From the NCBI RefSeq assembly GCF_030272615.1, contig NC_081411.1:827318897-827382896 (forward strand): a stretch of 64,000 bases of DNA. Direction: 5' to 3'. This document shows positions 1 through 11,830 of this stretch, piece by piece (the first letter of the stretch is position 1; every line of letters begins with the position of its first letter). A program made the translations under genes and the position numbers. The notes below the pieces were generated by a model, which saw only the letters and a list, made by a program, of their open reading frames with translations, was not told the DNA's origin and did not search any database. The stretch is from Cryptomeria japonica (lineage: Eukaryota; Streptophyta; Pinopsida; Cupressales; Cupressaceae).

Positions 1-939
1 TCTGATTAGCTATTGGGTGTGTACCTAAGTCAGCAAGCAAAGGTTTTCATTCTCAGCCAACTTCCTTAAGGTTTAGCTTGATTGAGAGTCATGTATCACA
101 TCATGTGTTTGTTGTGTATTCATCCCTAAATTGAAAAATCAGACACTAAAAACTGGAAAACCAAAGTAAAACATCAAAATTCAGTGATCAAAACTCAAAC
201 AAGCAAACATTTTTTATCATTGTTCAAATACCTGTCGTACGAGTCATAATCTCTGTCAGATGAGTTAACTTGCATAAAATCATTTGTCGTACTATCTGCT
301 AGTCTGTGTCGTATGAGTCATTTGTTTTGTCATGCAGTCTATAATCCCAAGTCGTACAAGTTTCTGTTGTTTATATGGAAAACTTTGTTATGTCGTATGG
401 CTCTGTATCTTGTGTCATCCTAAGCTGAATCTTATGTCATATGAAACTCTGCATCTGTCAGTCCAGAACTGTGTCCTTCATGCCTATTTCAGATTTATCA
501 TTTTTGCCTAATTAATTTGCAGTAAACATAAACACCTATTATCTATCAATCTGTGCTTAGATTGTCTGCTTGGTTTGCTTGGTCAAGTTATCATGCGTCA
601 AACTCAGACTCTAGAAGATAAACACCCCAATATTTTTAAAGTGCTCACCCCCAACAAGTTAAAGATCTAAACATCTCAAAGTGCATTATCACCCTCTTTG
701 ATAAATTGATCACTCAAATATAGTTTCTCATCAGGATCAATCATCCTTTATCACGAAACTGAAATGTTTGGTCAGGATAACCTTGTCCCACATCATAGGA
801 TAGAACATTCCTACTAGACTTGGTTCTTATCAAATCACCATCATTTCACTCTTAAATGGAAGATCGAAAAACTTACAAACTTTTAAACACTTGAATTCTC
901 TTTCAATGTCATATCACTCTATTGCCTTGAAATTGACTA
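1..939. other. Non-coding 5' end of window, upstream of element A protease
   Basis: No frame with a recognisable domain is readable on either strand. Gag would be expected here if element A were complete, but no gag motif or zinc knuckle is visible, so gag was either deleted or lies outside the window. The only structure noted is five scattered copies of a GTCGTA(C/T)-centred motif at about 234, 286, 308, 351 and 392. Confidence 0.5.
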
Positions 940-2679
940 TTGATCACTTACCCAAAACAACTTTTAGACAATCAAACCCCTGGAACAAAAATAGAAACAT
1001 TTGAAATGGTTGAAGATCATATCAACATGACATACCAAAGCAAAACACAAGAAGAAAATAGAACAAACCAACATATCAGAGCAATCAAACAAGTTCAAAA
1101 TCAAAATCCAACTATGTTAAAACCTCACAAAGATTTAAATACATCTCAAAAGAAAGGTGGCTCTTTTATGCACCTCTTAAAGAGATCCCTAAAGGATTTG
1201 GCTAAAGAAGATCAAAATCGTTCACCCATGTCTAACAATGATCCATCCATCCATAAGCAAATTGACTCTCCAAAGGCATCTATTCCTACACCTCCTGAAA
1301 GCTTGCAAGAACCTTCCATAGCATCCTTGCCAAACAGTACATCCAAAGCTGAAGTTTCCCAAGGGATATCCATGATTACCATCAAACCTATTTCAGATGA
1401 TCCTATTCAAAGCTCATCTCCCTCATATCCAAGCATTAATTCATTGCAAAATCCCCATAGCGCTTCCTTGCAAATTGAAGTCCTCATTCATAAAATGCTT
1501 GTTAAACACGTCTTGATAGATGGGGGAGTTGGCTTGAACATTTTCTCTTTGAGTCTTGTCCATGCTCTAGGATATTCAGAAGATGCAGTTGATCCCAGGA
1601 AAAAGATCAAAATCAAAGCACATAATGAAGAAGAGCATTCATCTAAAGGAATGGTGATATTACCCATCACAATGGGACCTTTGCAAAAGGACGTAGCATG
1701 CCAAGTTCTAGACTTGGACCTACCATACAACATACTCTTGGGGAGACCATGGATTCAGGATATACAAGCTACTACATCAACATATCATCAATGTGTCAAA
1801 TTTCCCTACGAGGGATAGGAAATCACAATATCAACAGAATCAAATCCATTGCAGTGTTGTAATAATCTGAAAGCAGCTCAAGAGATCATAATTTCACATA
1901 ACAGAGAGGCAGCACCTTCAAGCACACAATCCAAGGAACAATCATTTGCATCAATTTTGTCAAACATTGAAGAACAAATGCAGCTAAAAGATCAAGGGAC
2001 TGGAGAATATTTGATATCATGGAAAAACAAAGAAGAGCAAATTCAAATTGAGAGGGATGAAGAAGTAGATATAGAAGTCGATGTAGTTCACATGTATGTA
2101 GAACAAATGTTAGGAACTAGCCTACTTGAATCAGAATCACATTCGAGTGACATGGAATTAACCGAGGACGATCAAGATTTTCTTATACAAGGTCATTCAA
2201 ACGAGAGTATCATTCTAGACATGGAAATAAATATTGAAAGCTCTAATATCTTTATCATGACCCCTAATATCTTTGAAACTATTCAACCTGAAGATCCTTT
2301 ACCGCTAAGCTATCCTGAACCTATGGACTGGGAAAATGAAGGACATACTGACATTGATAACTTTCCTAGTGACCATGCCATATCCTTATATCTTGATGAA
2401 ATCAAACCCGCAACAACTTTCACCAGGGATTCCACTAATGTATCTTTGATTCATGGGGTTGCCAAATCTCCTAGTCGCAAAAGTGAAAATCAAGAAAACA
2501 ATATCAGGTCTAATGTTGAAAACCATTTATTGGCAACATTAGACTGGGAAAAAGTAAAAATAAAGGACACATCTAATAGTGAAAACCTCCTTGAGGCACC
2601 GGAAGATGGGAGATTTGACACCTTACCTAAATGTTATCAAGAGAAGTCATCTATCATAATGGCACCAGCAAAGTGTTAG
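940..2679 (+). pseudogene. Element A protease and linker fragment of the polyprotein
   Basis: Two stretches in one frame are separated by a single stop near 1816. The first ends in a retropepsin-like domain: VLIDGGVGLN (near 1510), ALGYSEDAVDP, SSKGM and LPYNILLGRPWIQ, which matches element B almost residue for residue. D-G-G replaces the D-S/T-G of classical retropepsins, a variant known in Tat-like elements. The second stretch (1849-2679) is an acidic linker ending in LLEAPEDGRFDTLP, equivalent to LFEASEDERFDILP just before RT in element B. The G-patch seen in B is absent. RT should follow within ~150 bp but is displaced by the insertion at 2680. Non-functional. Confidence 0.75.
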
Positions 2680-3578
2680 TGAATAGATTTGCCCTTTTTA
2701 CAAATGATCAGTCTTGAACTCTGTTGCCTTATTTTAAGAACAAGTGTTTCACTAAACAACTGGGTAAGTGTTGTTCAAATCACTTCCCTCTGAATTTTGC
2801 GTAGGTACAGCTCCCTATCTCAGTTTTTCAAAGAATGCTCTAAACTATTTATTTTTGAATAGTAGCTTTTAACTCGAAAGCATGTAAGGCTACCTACTTC
2901 ATTCTTGGATGAGAGGCTGATATTTCACACATGTTTCAAAAAGAAGAAAGTAATTTTTCCTATCTTTTCAATATATGAGATGACAGCAACTGAAACAAAG
3001 TTCAGTATACCATTTACATAGGTTTAATAAAGAATGAACAAATTTAAGAAACTAAATCTGTCTCCAAACATGAATCTTCTCTAGAAGTAAACAAACACTC
3101 CAAGGAAAGAACATCAGAAGAATAATAATTTTTTGTAATGGAAAGACCATTACTATTATTTGATCAGATAAACATATGCAAAGATATGTATCAACACAAA
3201 TTCAAAACACACAGATTTTCTCTCTCCCAAGAACAATATGATTAGTCTATATATATATTCTAATGCAACAAAGGCATGAAAATACATCTACAAATCTTCT
3301 TCCATTCCAGATTTATCAGTCTGATTCTTCCTTCGATAAAACAAAAAATACACCAAAACGGAGCCAAAAACCCAAAAAATGGTCACTAAATCTAACCCCT
3401 ATACTATCTAATTATCCTTAATTTATAGTTTTGAACAAGGGAGGTCTCCCTGAAAACTCGACCACCCTCATAAATAGTTATGAAACCAACAAAAATTATT
3501 TTGGGACAGATGTCCCGAAGTCTCTGCATAACCATGAGAAATTACAAAAATAAAAGAAACCAGCCCTAAATTAATGCA

Positions 3579-6500
3579 TTATGCCATATTTCCATCATCA
3601 TCATCCTCTCTGCTTTCGCGGGTGTCATGAGCGGTTGTGAGTTCTTGAACAATGGATTGGATTGGGACTTTCATCGCGTTGAGCTTCACCTTCACCACCT
3701 CTTTATTCCACCGGTGTTGTACCATCTTCTCAGAATCTTTCGGCAGTTGATCATTTCCAATGAAAGTCATAGACTCAATCCTTGCCACCTTGGTTATATC
3801 TTCAGGCATGAAGTTACCCTTGGCCCTGATCTTCTCCATGTTCATCTAGAAAGATCTGATTGCATCTTGTGTGCTCAACCCGCAAATTCCCAACTGCCAA
3901 TCATGGTCAGGGTTAATCACCTTGTTATCATTTACTATGCTGCATTGGAGATCCTGGAGTTCGTAAACAGAGGTCTTTGCATCGGTGATCATAGACTTGA
4001 AGGTAAGCACTCGCCACATTATATTTTTCTTCAGCACAAAAAGCTGACATTCATCCGCCACCAGCTTGATTGAGTGTTATGTCAAAAACCTGGTAACTCC
4101 ATATTCTTCTATTTTGGCAAACAGAGGCAAGATATTCTGCCATTTGTGCTCCTCCTTCTCCCACGGTACAAGCTAATTTTGAACATCGGCAATAAGACCC
4201 TGTATTTCATCACATAGTCTCCGAGAGTCGGTAATGTACTTCTCACCATCCTTGATTATCCCCTTAATCCATTTTTCCACAACTTCAGCAATACTCTTGG
4301 CCCGTTGAACTTGGTTCATTAGCTTTTTATTTTCCGGCGAAGTCAGGTCAAATTTCTCTATAGCATGAGATATTGGAAGTGCCCCAAGGCAACCAATACT
4401 ATCAATGAACAGGGCCAAAACATTTATGTGTCACTTAAGTTATCTCTTTTCTCGCCCATCCTTTTCTGACCTAGTGAGCATTTTCTTTGCTGACACTTAG
4501 AAGAAGTGGTTGTCTGTGTCTCTGCTCATTTTCCCTAATTCCACCTTTGTGATCTTGAAATCATCAGGGCTAGCCTCTTTTTTTTCATCCTTGGGTTTAT
4601 ACGAGGTGATTTCAGCAACCCATTTTCTAGTTTCCTCATCATTATCCAGGCGAGCGACAGTCTTGAACCTCTTCGGCTTTGGATTCTTCTATGTGTATTT
4701 AACAACCATTTCCTGAATCGGAATAGTCACAGGAAGAAAACTCCTTTTCTTGTTCACCAAGGTGGTCAACCACTTAGGAGTTGCACTGGAATGAGTAGTT
4801 CCTTCGATCCTTTTTGAAGGTGACATCATAGCCATAGTCACCATATGAGAATCCAGGGTACTAGCAACTTTGTCATCCAAGTCTTCAATTCCAAACATCT
4901 GGGCATCGAGCACAGTATCTTTCACCCCCATATCCTTTGCCTAATCCATCTTTCTTTGAGCTGTACTTCACGACCGAGTATGTCGAGGAGCACAAAAATC
5001 CAAAGTTGAATTAGACCCATGTCTAAGCTGAGGTGACTTGTTAGCCTTACCTGCACGAACAGGCATAGAAGCATTGTTAGAAAGACGCTTTGGTGAAGGT
5101 AGAGGATCCTTATTACTTCTCACAGAATGAGACTTAACGCCTGACTTCATTTCTTTCTTATTGGCCACCCATGTTGCGGTCCTTTCCAGAACTCCTTTGG
5201 TCCTTAATTGTATATCATCATTCTCTTCCTCATCCCAGTTAATTGGAGGCATTTCAGCTTCTGCACAGGCTAAGTACCCTGGTTCGAATAGTTCCAGATA
5301 ATCCTCTTCAAGCCCCTTAGTATCCAACTTTATCTGCAAAGAAACAACTTGTTCTAACACCAATCTCATGTTTCCCCTTTTGAATATTTCCAGTTCATCT
5401 GTACAATCTTCCTAGAAATCTTCTAACTGTGGCATGGGAAGATATGGCATCAGACCAAGACTTCGGAAAAATCCTTTGTTATCAAAACCTTTCCTTTCAG
5501 AATAAAGAGAAAAATTGAAATTCCTGAGGTCTGCTCCTATACTCAAAGCATCAAACATTGAACTGCAGGAAAACACTCCCAATTGTATGGGAAAATGACC
5601 TTCCCATTTATCCCTGGGCTGGGCCTTTTTTATTACAGAGGTTAGTTGCTTGCATACTTCCGCTAGAACAAAGCAATCTGAATAGAAGTGAGGGAGCTTG
5701 AAGGGTTCCTCTTCAAAGCCGCCTACTCGTATGTAACAGAAGCATGGAAACTAAATATAAAAACTACCAAACCACTTTATCAAAGTCTGTGCATCATCGG
5801 AGATTCTTTTAGCTTTCATATTCTTCAATTCATGACACAAATCACCCAGAAAAGTGTTGTGCACCCTTCTGAAATCCTGTAAAGCTTTATCCTTTTGCAG
5901 CATAGGATAGAACTCATATACAGGAACATCCTCCTTAGTGAGTTGTTTCGGTATTCCAACCAACTCCTTAACACAAGCCAAACAATACAAGAGATATGAA
6001 GACATAAAGAAGTTATGTTTGAACTCTTTAGCCAAACTCAATTGTTCTCTCATTGAATCAGCGATTAATTCAGCCCAATCCAAATACTACTTTCCTTCTA
6101 AAACCAGCTGCACATAACAATAAATCTAGTCATCGAAGCTATAAGCTTCAGTGGATCCTCTGGCTCGGTGCAACAAAAGCATTACGTCATGAATGTGCAG
6201 CAACATGTGATTCTTATTAGGATTCTTGGGTAATCTGGAACCACCTCTTTGAGGAACCTTCAACCAGAATTTTGCTACATTGTTTCGGTGTCCAGCTCTG
6301 TCTGTGTTGAACTCGGTGATTGACTAAGTAGGAGAAAAGTTGGAGAACTGATAATCAGGTATTTTGAAGACTGAGGAAATTACTTCACGATTTATGACAA
6401 GAAGGGTTTCACCATTGTCTCTCCTAATGGTTTCAGACACTGGGTCGTATCTAGGAATACATTCTCGAATCAACTCTGGGCAAGGAACAGCTGGGGGAAA

Positions 6501-6763
6501 AGCACGGCTTCTACGAGACCACTACTCAAAATCTCCACACCAAAGGACTTGTCAATTCCCTTGAACACCCTTTCTTTCAACACCTCAAGGTTTTCCCCTT
6601 TTAGATCAGTATCGCTAACTATGGGTTCAGTGGATGCCAGGATAAATACGTTCCCAAACAAATGCAGTGTGGACTTCGTAATTTTAAACATTAAGCCTAA
6701 ACTAGTTACAGAAAAACTTTCTGTAAGAGAGAAAATGCAAGCAAAAACCACTGAAGAGAACAA
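3579..6763 (-). pseudogene. Long decayed minus-strand frame, unknown protein, probably transposon-encoded
   Basis: From about 6450 down to 3579 a single reading frame of roughly 950 codons can be followed with scattered stops only. The uppermost part (6763-6470) is in another frame, so one frameshift is needed. Readable landmarks are DPVSETIRRDNGETLLVINR, FWLKVPQ, KNHMLLHIHDVMLLLHRARG, LDWAELIADSM, VYEFYPMLQKDKALQDFRRV, PPINWDEEENDD and a lysine-rich C-terminal third. Above 6763 the sequence has a plausible splice donor and acceptor (CTGTGAAG/GTGAGT and CTCTTACAG). I do not recognise the family: no RT, integrase, DDE or gag zinc knuckle is visible. A gag-like or transposon accessory protein is possible; a host gene fragment is an alternative. 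Confidence 0.5.
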
Positions 6764-7139
6764 GGAAAAGACTCACCTTCACAGTTGAACAACCGGATGA
6801 CGGCTAGCAGCAAACAAGACTCCTATCCAGGAAAAACAAAGACACAGCAACGAGGAACAAATGCAGAGTACTAACAATCCTTCATACCTTATTAGTGAAG
6901 GCAATCATACAGAAACATTGAATGCAATAATTCCAATTTTCAGTCTGAGTGTGTCAAGTTTGTGGATTAGACCTCGCATGCATGCATTGAATGCATGGCG
7001 GCCTTTTTGAAATAACTGCCAATTCCCGAAATGATTACTTACTTCGAAAAACCAAAGAATGATGTCACTTAAGACATGGTTCTGCCTCTTCATATTTGGA
7101 AATGAATGCACTGTTAAATCATTAAAACCCACGGGGCCC

Positions 7140-7510
7140 ACCAACATTGAACACATATGAACATCCTGAACAGACTTCATGGGTGTTCAAGTAGTTCAAG
7201 ATGTACGCTACACTCAAGGAGAATTTTGTCGAAACAAATAATACCAAGTTGCTGACCGCTTGTGCTATATTGAACATGTTGAACACATTTGAACCTCTTG
7301 AGCTTAGTTCAATGAGTTCAACACCCGATGAATAATAAAGTGACATATCACCAAACAAGGAACCTTTTTTTAAGAGAGCCACTGCAAGACACTTAGAGAA
7401 AACATTAGTGTGAAAAACCTCCCTGAACACCTTGGAACCTATGGAACCTAAATGAACCTGTTGAACCCAATTCAAAATGGTTCAACGTGTTCACAAAGTT
7501 CAACGAATTA
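7140..7510. repeat. GTTCAA/TTGAAC-rich tract
   Basis: At least ten copies of GTTCAA or its reverse complement TTGAAC occur within ~350 bp, in both orientations and with irregular spacing, often joined to GTGTTCA. The tract lies upstream of the minus-strand frame, in the position of a promoter or leader. Function unknown. Confidence 0.5.
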
Positions 7511-7632
7511 TCTAAACTTGACCTTTATGATTGGAAAAAAGATTTACAGACGTACTAAGGACTTGAACCAAGGTATCACTTGAAGGATTAGGACTTCCAA
7601 CTGAAAATCTTAAAGGATGACTCACTCTTATC

Positions 7633-8187
7633 ATGAGGAATAAAAGACGCAGTAACACAAAGGCAACTATCATTAGCACAACTGATCTACATCCAACAAT
7701 CTCTCTATCAGAACTAGCAAGAAAAAAATATTTGGAACCCTTCAAAAGGTGGAAAATCAACCTTACCTTTTCATATACAAATGTTCCAGGGTTCGATCCA
7801 TATCTTACAATACATCACCTGAATATTAGTCCAGGAGAAAACATCAACAAAGGAACACAACATAAATCAGGAGCAGACATCAATAAAGGAACACAACACA
7901 GATCAGGAGTAGGAATTCTATTTATCACACCACAAGGGCATACAATCTCGAAAGCATACAAATTAAGCTTTCCATGTACAAACAATATAGAAAAGTATGA
8001 AGCATTGGAAACATGTATCAAAATGGTTGTAGAATGGAACATTAAACAACTTCAAGTCTTTGGAGACTCTCTGCTTGTCATTAATCAAATCAATGATGAC
8101 TATCAAACAAAAGATGACAAACTCATGCCTTACAAAAAGATAGTTGATGATATCAAGAAGTTCTTTGTAAAAATAACTTTTGAATAG
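7633..8187 (+). pseudogene. Element A: RT stub fused to RNase H by internal deletion
   Basis: The frame starts with the segment that precedes RT in element B (VPGFDPYLTIHHLNI, compare MPGLDPDLVMHHLII) and then jumps directly to the Gly-rich start of RNase H (SGVGILFI). It continues through NNIEKYEAL, FGDSLLVINQ and QTKDDKLMPYKK. The whole RT palm and connection domain is therefore missing. A 36-bp direct repeat (7841-7876 and 7877-7912) sits at the junction and encodes INKGTQH(K/R)SG twice. RNase H ends with a stop at 8187 where element B also has a stop. Confidence 0.75.
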
Positions 8188-9614
8188 ATTCTAAGAAATG
8201 ACAACAAAGCAGCAGATGCCATGGCTACACTTGCTTCTCTATTGCAAACACGGGAAAATCAATAGCGTTATGAGTTCCTGGTTGAAGAGTTGTTTCATCC
8301 TGCCTTTAATTGTCCTGATTCCCAAACCATCTATCAACTTATTGGACATGATTCCTCCCGCTATGGCCAAACTCACACATACCTGAAAGACAATATCCTA
8401 CCTCCTGATTTATCAAAGAACCAAAAGAGAAACATTATTCACCAATCCTCCCATTTTACTCTCGTCGCGGATACCCTGTTTAAACGAGGTCTAGATGGTA
8501 CTCTCTTACAATGTCTTGAACAAGAAGAATCTAAGAAGGCCTTACATGAAGTCCATAACGGCATTTTTGGCGCTCATTCAAGTGGTCTTACCCTTTCAAA
8601 AAACTCATACGCTTGGGCTATTATTGGCCGACTATGGAATGAGATTCTTTTAAAATAGCAAGAACATGCAAACAATGTCAAATCCATGGGAACTTGATTC
8701 ATGCACCAGCACAAGAACTACATGCTTTAGCAACATCTTGGCCTTTTTGTCAATGGGGACTTGATATAGTAGGAAAGATAAATCCTTCCTCATCTAATGG
8801 ACACAAATTCATTCTTGTAGCTACTAAATATTTCACAAAATGGATTGAAGTGGTACCTCTCATAAACATCACAGGAAAAAAAATTGCTGCATGTATCTTG
8901 AATTACATCATTTGTTGCTATGGAATACCAATGACCATTATCACTGATAATGGGCGACCATTCAAGAATCATGATGTACAAGAGCTATGTGAGAAGTTCA
9001 AAATCCAAAATAGATTCTCCACACTATATTATCCACAGGGAAATGGGTAGGCAAAAGCATCTAACAAAACTATTCTGAAAATCCTCAAAAAAATAGTGAA
9101 CGATGCTGGGAAAGATTGGCATATCCAACTAAACCCTGCTCTATGGGCCTACCGCACCAATATCCGCACACCGACAGGTGCCACACCTTTCTCTCTTGTA
9201 TATGGATCAGAAGCCATATTGTCAATCGAATTAGAGATACCTTCTCTATGTGTGTCACTAAAAGGTCTCATCCCAAATGAAAAACAAAGAGTGTCTAGAC
9301 TACAAGAGTTAGAACTAATCCATGAATGAAGACAAAATGCCTTTGATCATCTAAAGGTATATCCGCAAAGAATGTGTCAGAGCTATAATTACAAGGTCAA
9401 ACCAAGAATCTTTCAAGTGGGAGAACTAGTGCTAAAAGAAAATCTACACAACCAGGCAGATTGAGAAAAGAAAGGAAAGTTTGAACCAAGCTAGTTAGGT
9501 CCATTTGTGGTCACAACAGTATTTGGGTCAAGAGTATATCAGCTATCAACGCAGGATGGAGATCAGCTCAAGGAGCCTATCAATAGCATGCACCTGAAGA
9601 AGTTCTATGTCTGA
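8188..9614 (+). pseudogene. Element A integrase, broken
   Basis: Zinc-binding region (8400-8690) is frameshifted, with EVHNGIFGAHSSG giving the two histidines and RTCKQCQ the cysteines. The catalytic core (8694-9330) keeps WGLDIVGK, IITDNGRPF and YYPQGNG followed by a TAG where the related copies have Gln. The C-terminal part (9330-9614) reads in frame with stops to MHLKKFYV. In B and C the same positions carry Gln (GNGQAEASNK) and Trp (NWLG), so the stops fit CAG-to-TAG and TGG-to-TAG changes. No chromodomain follows. Non-functional, but 5' and 3' ends of the domain are easily aligned to the intact integrase of element C. Confidence 0.8.
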
Positions 9615-9745
9615 AAAATCAAAAAAATCAAAAATAGTGAAAAATCAGAAAAATCAAAAACATTGAAAAATCAGAAAAAATGAAAAAAAGTAAAAAAGCA
9701 GAAAAAGAAAAAAATCATATATCAGAAAAAGTGCAATAAAAACAG
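9615..9745 (+). repeat. A-rich GAAAAATC tandem tract after element A pol
   Basis: Irregular tandem repeats built on GAAAAATCA immediately follow the integrase stop. Elements B and C have a milder version of the same A-rich stretch at the equivalent place (22335-22420 and 59115-59190), so this is a family trait expanded in A. Confidence 0.6.
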
Positions 9746-10365
9746 ATGGTGGAAACCTAGCAAATAGGCGCTATTTGTCTGCTAGCTCTTCTATCTATTA
9801 GTTCATGCATCTTTCTGCTCGCATGCATTTTCCATCAGCACTAACCATCCTAAGCATTTGTACATATGCAAGCATCTCAGGTGGCTTCTTACCATGGTTT
9901 GGATCATTGGATATATCATAACGAATTTGTTTCTAGGCTTGGGGCAAAATCCTACACCTAGCTGGGGGCACATCTACTAATCAATTTTGAGCTTAATCAA
10001 ACAGGTAGAACAACAGTTAGACAACTCTTATCAAGCAAAAACTGAGACACATTCAACATTGAACACAAGATCAAACTATCAACTATCAAGCTATCACAAA
10101 ATCAATCTAAGCACATCACACACTTTTCAGTGGAATAATATCTTTTGGATAATGATTTTAACATGATTGTTCAACTTTTCTATATTGATTTTTGCTATCA
10201 TGATTTCTGAGTGACTCCAGGATGTCATTGAGTAGAGAAACAAGGAAGGAACATGATATTTTTCTTGTCTACTGTCTGAAAATTAATCATTAATATGTGC
10301 AAATTTGTCTCAGGACATGATCATCAAAATATCATTGAAGACATTTCTGATTTGCGTATTGAAAT
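9746..10365 (+). other. Element A 3' untranslated region
   Basis: Starts with a GGTGGAAACCTAGCAAATAGGCGC block that is conserved in B (22464) and C (59238). No ORF. A purine-rich CTGGGGGCA motif near 9964 resembles a polypurine tract. Homology to the LTR of element B begins abruptly near 10366. Confidence 0.5.
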
Positions 10366-10408
10366 GATTATTTATTTAAAATCCTATTTATCCTCACCCA
10401 CTTGAAAC

Positions 10409-10630
10409 CTTTAATGGTTTCCCTTAAAGTCTTCAAACTTAATGGCTTCCTTCTAAAGTCTTCTCAAGCCTTTAATGGTTTCCCTTAAAGTCTTTAAACT
10501 TAATGGCTTCCTTCTAGAGTCTTCTTAAGCATTTAATGGTTTCCCTTAAAGTCTTCAAACTTAATGGCTTCCTTCTAAAGTCTTCTCAAGCCTTCAATGG
10601 TTTCCCTCAAAGTCTTCAAGCATTTAATGC
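10409..10630 (+). repeat. 61-bp tandem array in 5' LTR (four units)
   Basis: Units start at 10409, 10470, 10531 and 10592, each beginning with CTTTAATGGTTTCCC or a one- to two-base variant. The 3' LTR has only three units (25157, 25218, 25279). Element C's LTR lacks the array. Confidence 0.9.
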
Positions 10631-11388
10631 TTTATCTTCCTTTTTCTCATGTAAATAAATTAAGATTTATATAAATAAAATCCAAAATTCACATTCACAT
10701 TTAAATAAATTAATATTTATTTAAATATCTATCCAAATGCAAATTACACCATTTAATTGAAATAAATGATTTTATTTCAATTGAAAATCCCAAAATTCCT
10801 CCCACTTGCATTCTCCTACAAAATCCACTTGCATGCCTAAATCCCTTCTAGATTCTTCTAACTCCTTCTAATTAGCCTAATCCTATCCTAATCATTGTCA
10901 CATTCCTAAATAAAAGGAAATCACTTCTCAAAAACCTCCAAAGTCTTCAATAACCATTAAAGGCTTTATGTCTTCAAATGGTTAACCTCTAAAGTCTTCC
11001 AAACCATTAAAGGCTCTTACATAACCATTTATGGTTAGCCCATCTTTTACCTTTGGTTAGAGACTTTCCTCTAACTTAACCATCCTTTTGACTCATGGGT
11101 CTCTTCAAAGCATTTATTTCTTTGACTAAAGTAACCATTTAACCCTTGCATATTCATTTATCCCTTGGATAAAAGGAATATCCATTAACCTAACCCTAAC
11201 CCAACCTCCCAGGGTAACCATCATGTCCCCTCAAGCATTTAATGATCCTTATCTCTCCTCTCAAGCCTCCTCATGGTGACACTTGTCAACATGGGATTGG
11301 GTTGAAAGTCTCACATGGATTGAATATCTTTCAATCCTAACCCTTGTTAAGATTGCTCAATCTTAACCCTTCATTTCCCTATTTCTTC

Positions 11389-11396
11389 TATAAATA
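11389..11396 (+). promoter_or_regulatory. TATA box of element B 5' LTR
   Basis: CTATAAATAG context, conserved at the equivalent place in the 3' LTR (26077) and element C LTR (57028), about 400-460 bp before the LTR end. Probable U3/R promoter. Confidence 0.65.
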
Positions 11397-11810
11397 GAAC
11401 CCTTCTCCTCAAGCAAAGAATGAAGCATTAGAATATTGTTGTTATATTGGTATTAGTATAGAGCTTTTTCATAGCATCACTATCTACACTTGCATAGCAT
11501 TTTTTTATCACATCCAACCATCTTGAATCTCTATATGGCATCCATGGCTAGTGCTAAAAGATGAGAGCTAAATTCATTTGGGACTTGGAGAGGGGAGAAA
11601 CAAGGGAGAAGCATCAAAAGGCATCATGGAAGCATCTTAGGGAGGCTCTTCTCCTTTCTTTTGTTTTGTTAAACTTCTTTCATGCTTATTTGAAATCTCT
11701 TTTGATATGTTTGGAATGGTTTTTAGTTCTTTGTTTTGGTTTTATGGTTGAAACTAACTTATTAACATTGAACTTTGTTGCTGCCTTGTCCCCATTTCCA
11801 TGACATCATT

Positions 11811-11830
11811 TGGTAAACCCGAAGTGAAAG
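11811..11830 (+). other. Primer binding site of element B
   Basis: TGGTAAACCCGAAGTGAAAG lies two bases after the LTR end. The better preserved copy in element C (57491) reads TGGTGAACCCGATGTGAAT. The latter is close to the complement of a plant tRNA-Trp 3' end as I remember it (CACGTCGGGTTCACCA); the tRNA assignment is from memory and unverified. Confidence 0.6.

Larger units (their letters stand above)
2680..7640 (-). mobile_element. Nested insertion of unrecognised family inside element A
   Basis: In element B the linker runs straight into the RT-proximal segment. In A the two halves are separated by about 5 kb, so this block is an insertion. Its coding content is on the minus strand, opposite to A. 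No LTR pair or terminal inverted repeat is visible. The heptamer CTATCAT occurs near both edges (about 2652 and 7666) and could be a target duplication, but this is weak. The left part (2680-3578) shows no gene, the centre holds the decayed frame, and the right part (6790-7640) is non-coding with a GTTCAA-rich tract. Confidence 0.55.
940..10365 (+). mobile_element. Element A: decayed Ty3/Gypsy (Tat/Athila-like) retrotransposon, partial
   Basis: Domain order on the plus strand is protease, spacer, RNase H, integrase, then an A-rich 3' region. Each part aligns by eye with element B (10366-26496). The integrase ends in the LKKFY-type terminus of chromodomain-less Gypsy elements. Gag is not visible, RT is deleted, and a foreign ~5-kb block (2680-7640) sits between the spacer and RNase H. 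No LTR can be assigned: the LTR starting at 10366 is directly followed by the primer binding site of element B and belongs to B. The right limit is set where LTR homology begins; the left limit is unknown. Confidence 0.7.
10366..11808 (+). repeat. 5' LTR of element B, 5'-truncated
   Basis: Matches the 3' LTR from about 25113 to its end. The first ~370 bp of the LTR (24740-25112) are absent. It ends ...GACATCA two bases before the primer binding site. It contains four units of a 61-bp repeat against three in the 3' LTR, a TATAAATA box, and the same CCTAACCCTAACCC run as the 3' LTR. Confidence 0.85.

Noticed and set aside
7122-7475. 117-codon minus-strand frame
   Set aside because: Encoded by the GTTCAA-rich tract; composition is driven by the repeat rather than by a protein fold.
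11189-11202. Telomere-like CCTAACCCTAACCC
   Set aside because: Present at the same place in both LTRs of element B (also 25878-25891), only two units, and not the plant TTTAGGG repeat. It is an LTR sequence, not an interstitial telomere.
10366-11808. LTR as the 3' LTR of element A
   Set aside because: It is directly followed by a primer binding site and the leader of element B, so it is a 5' LTR.
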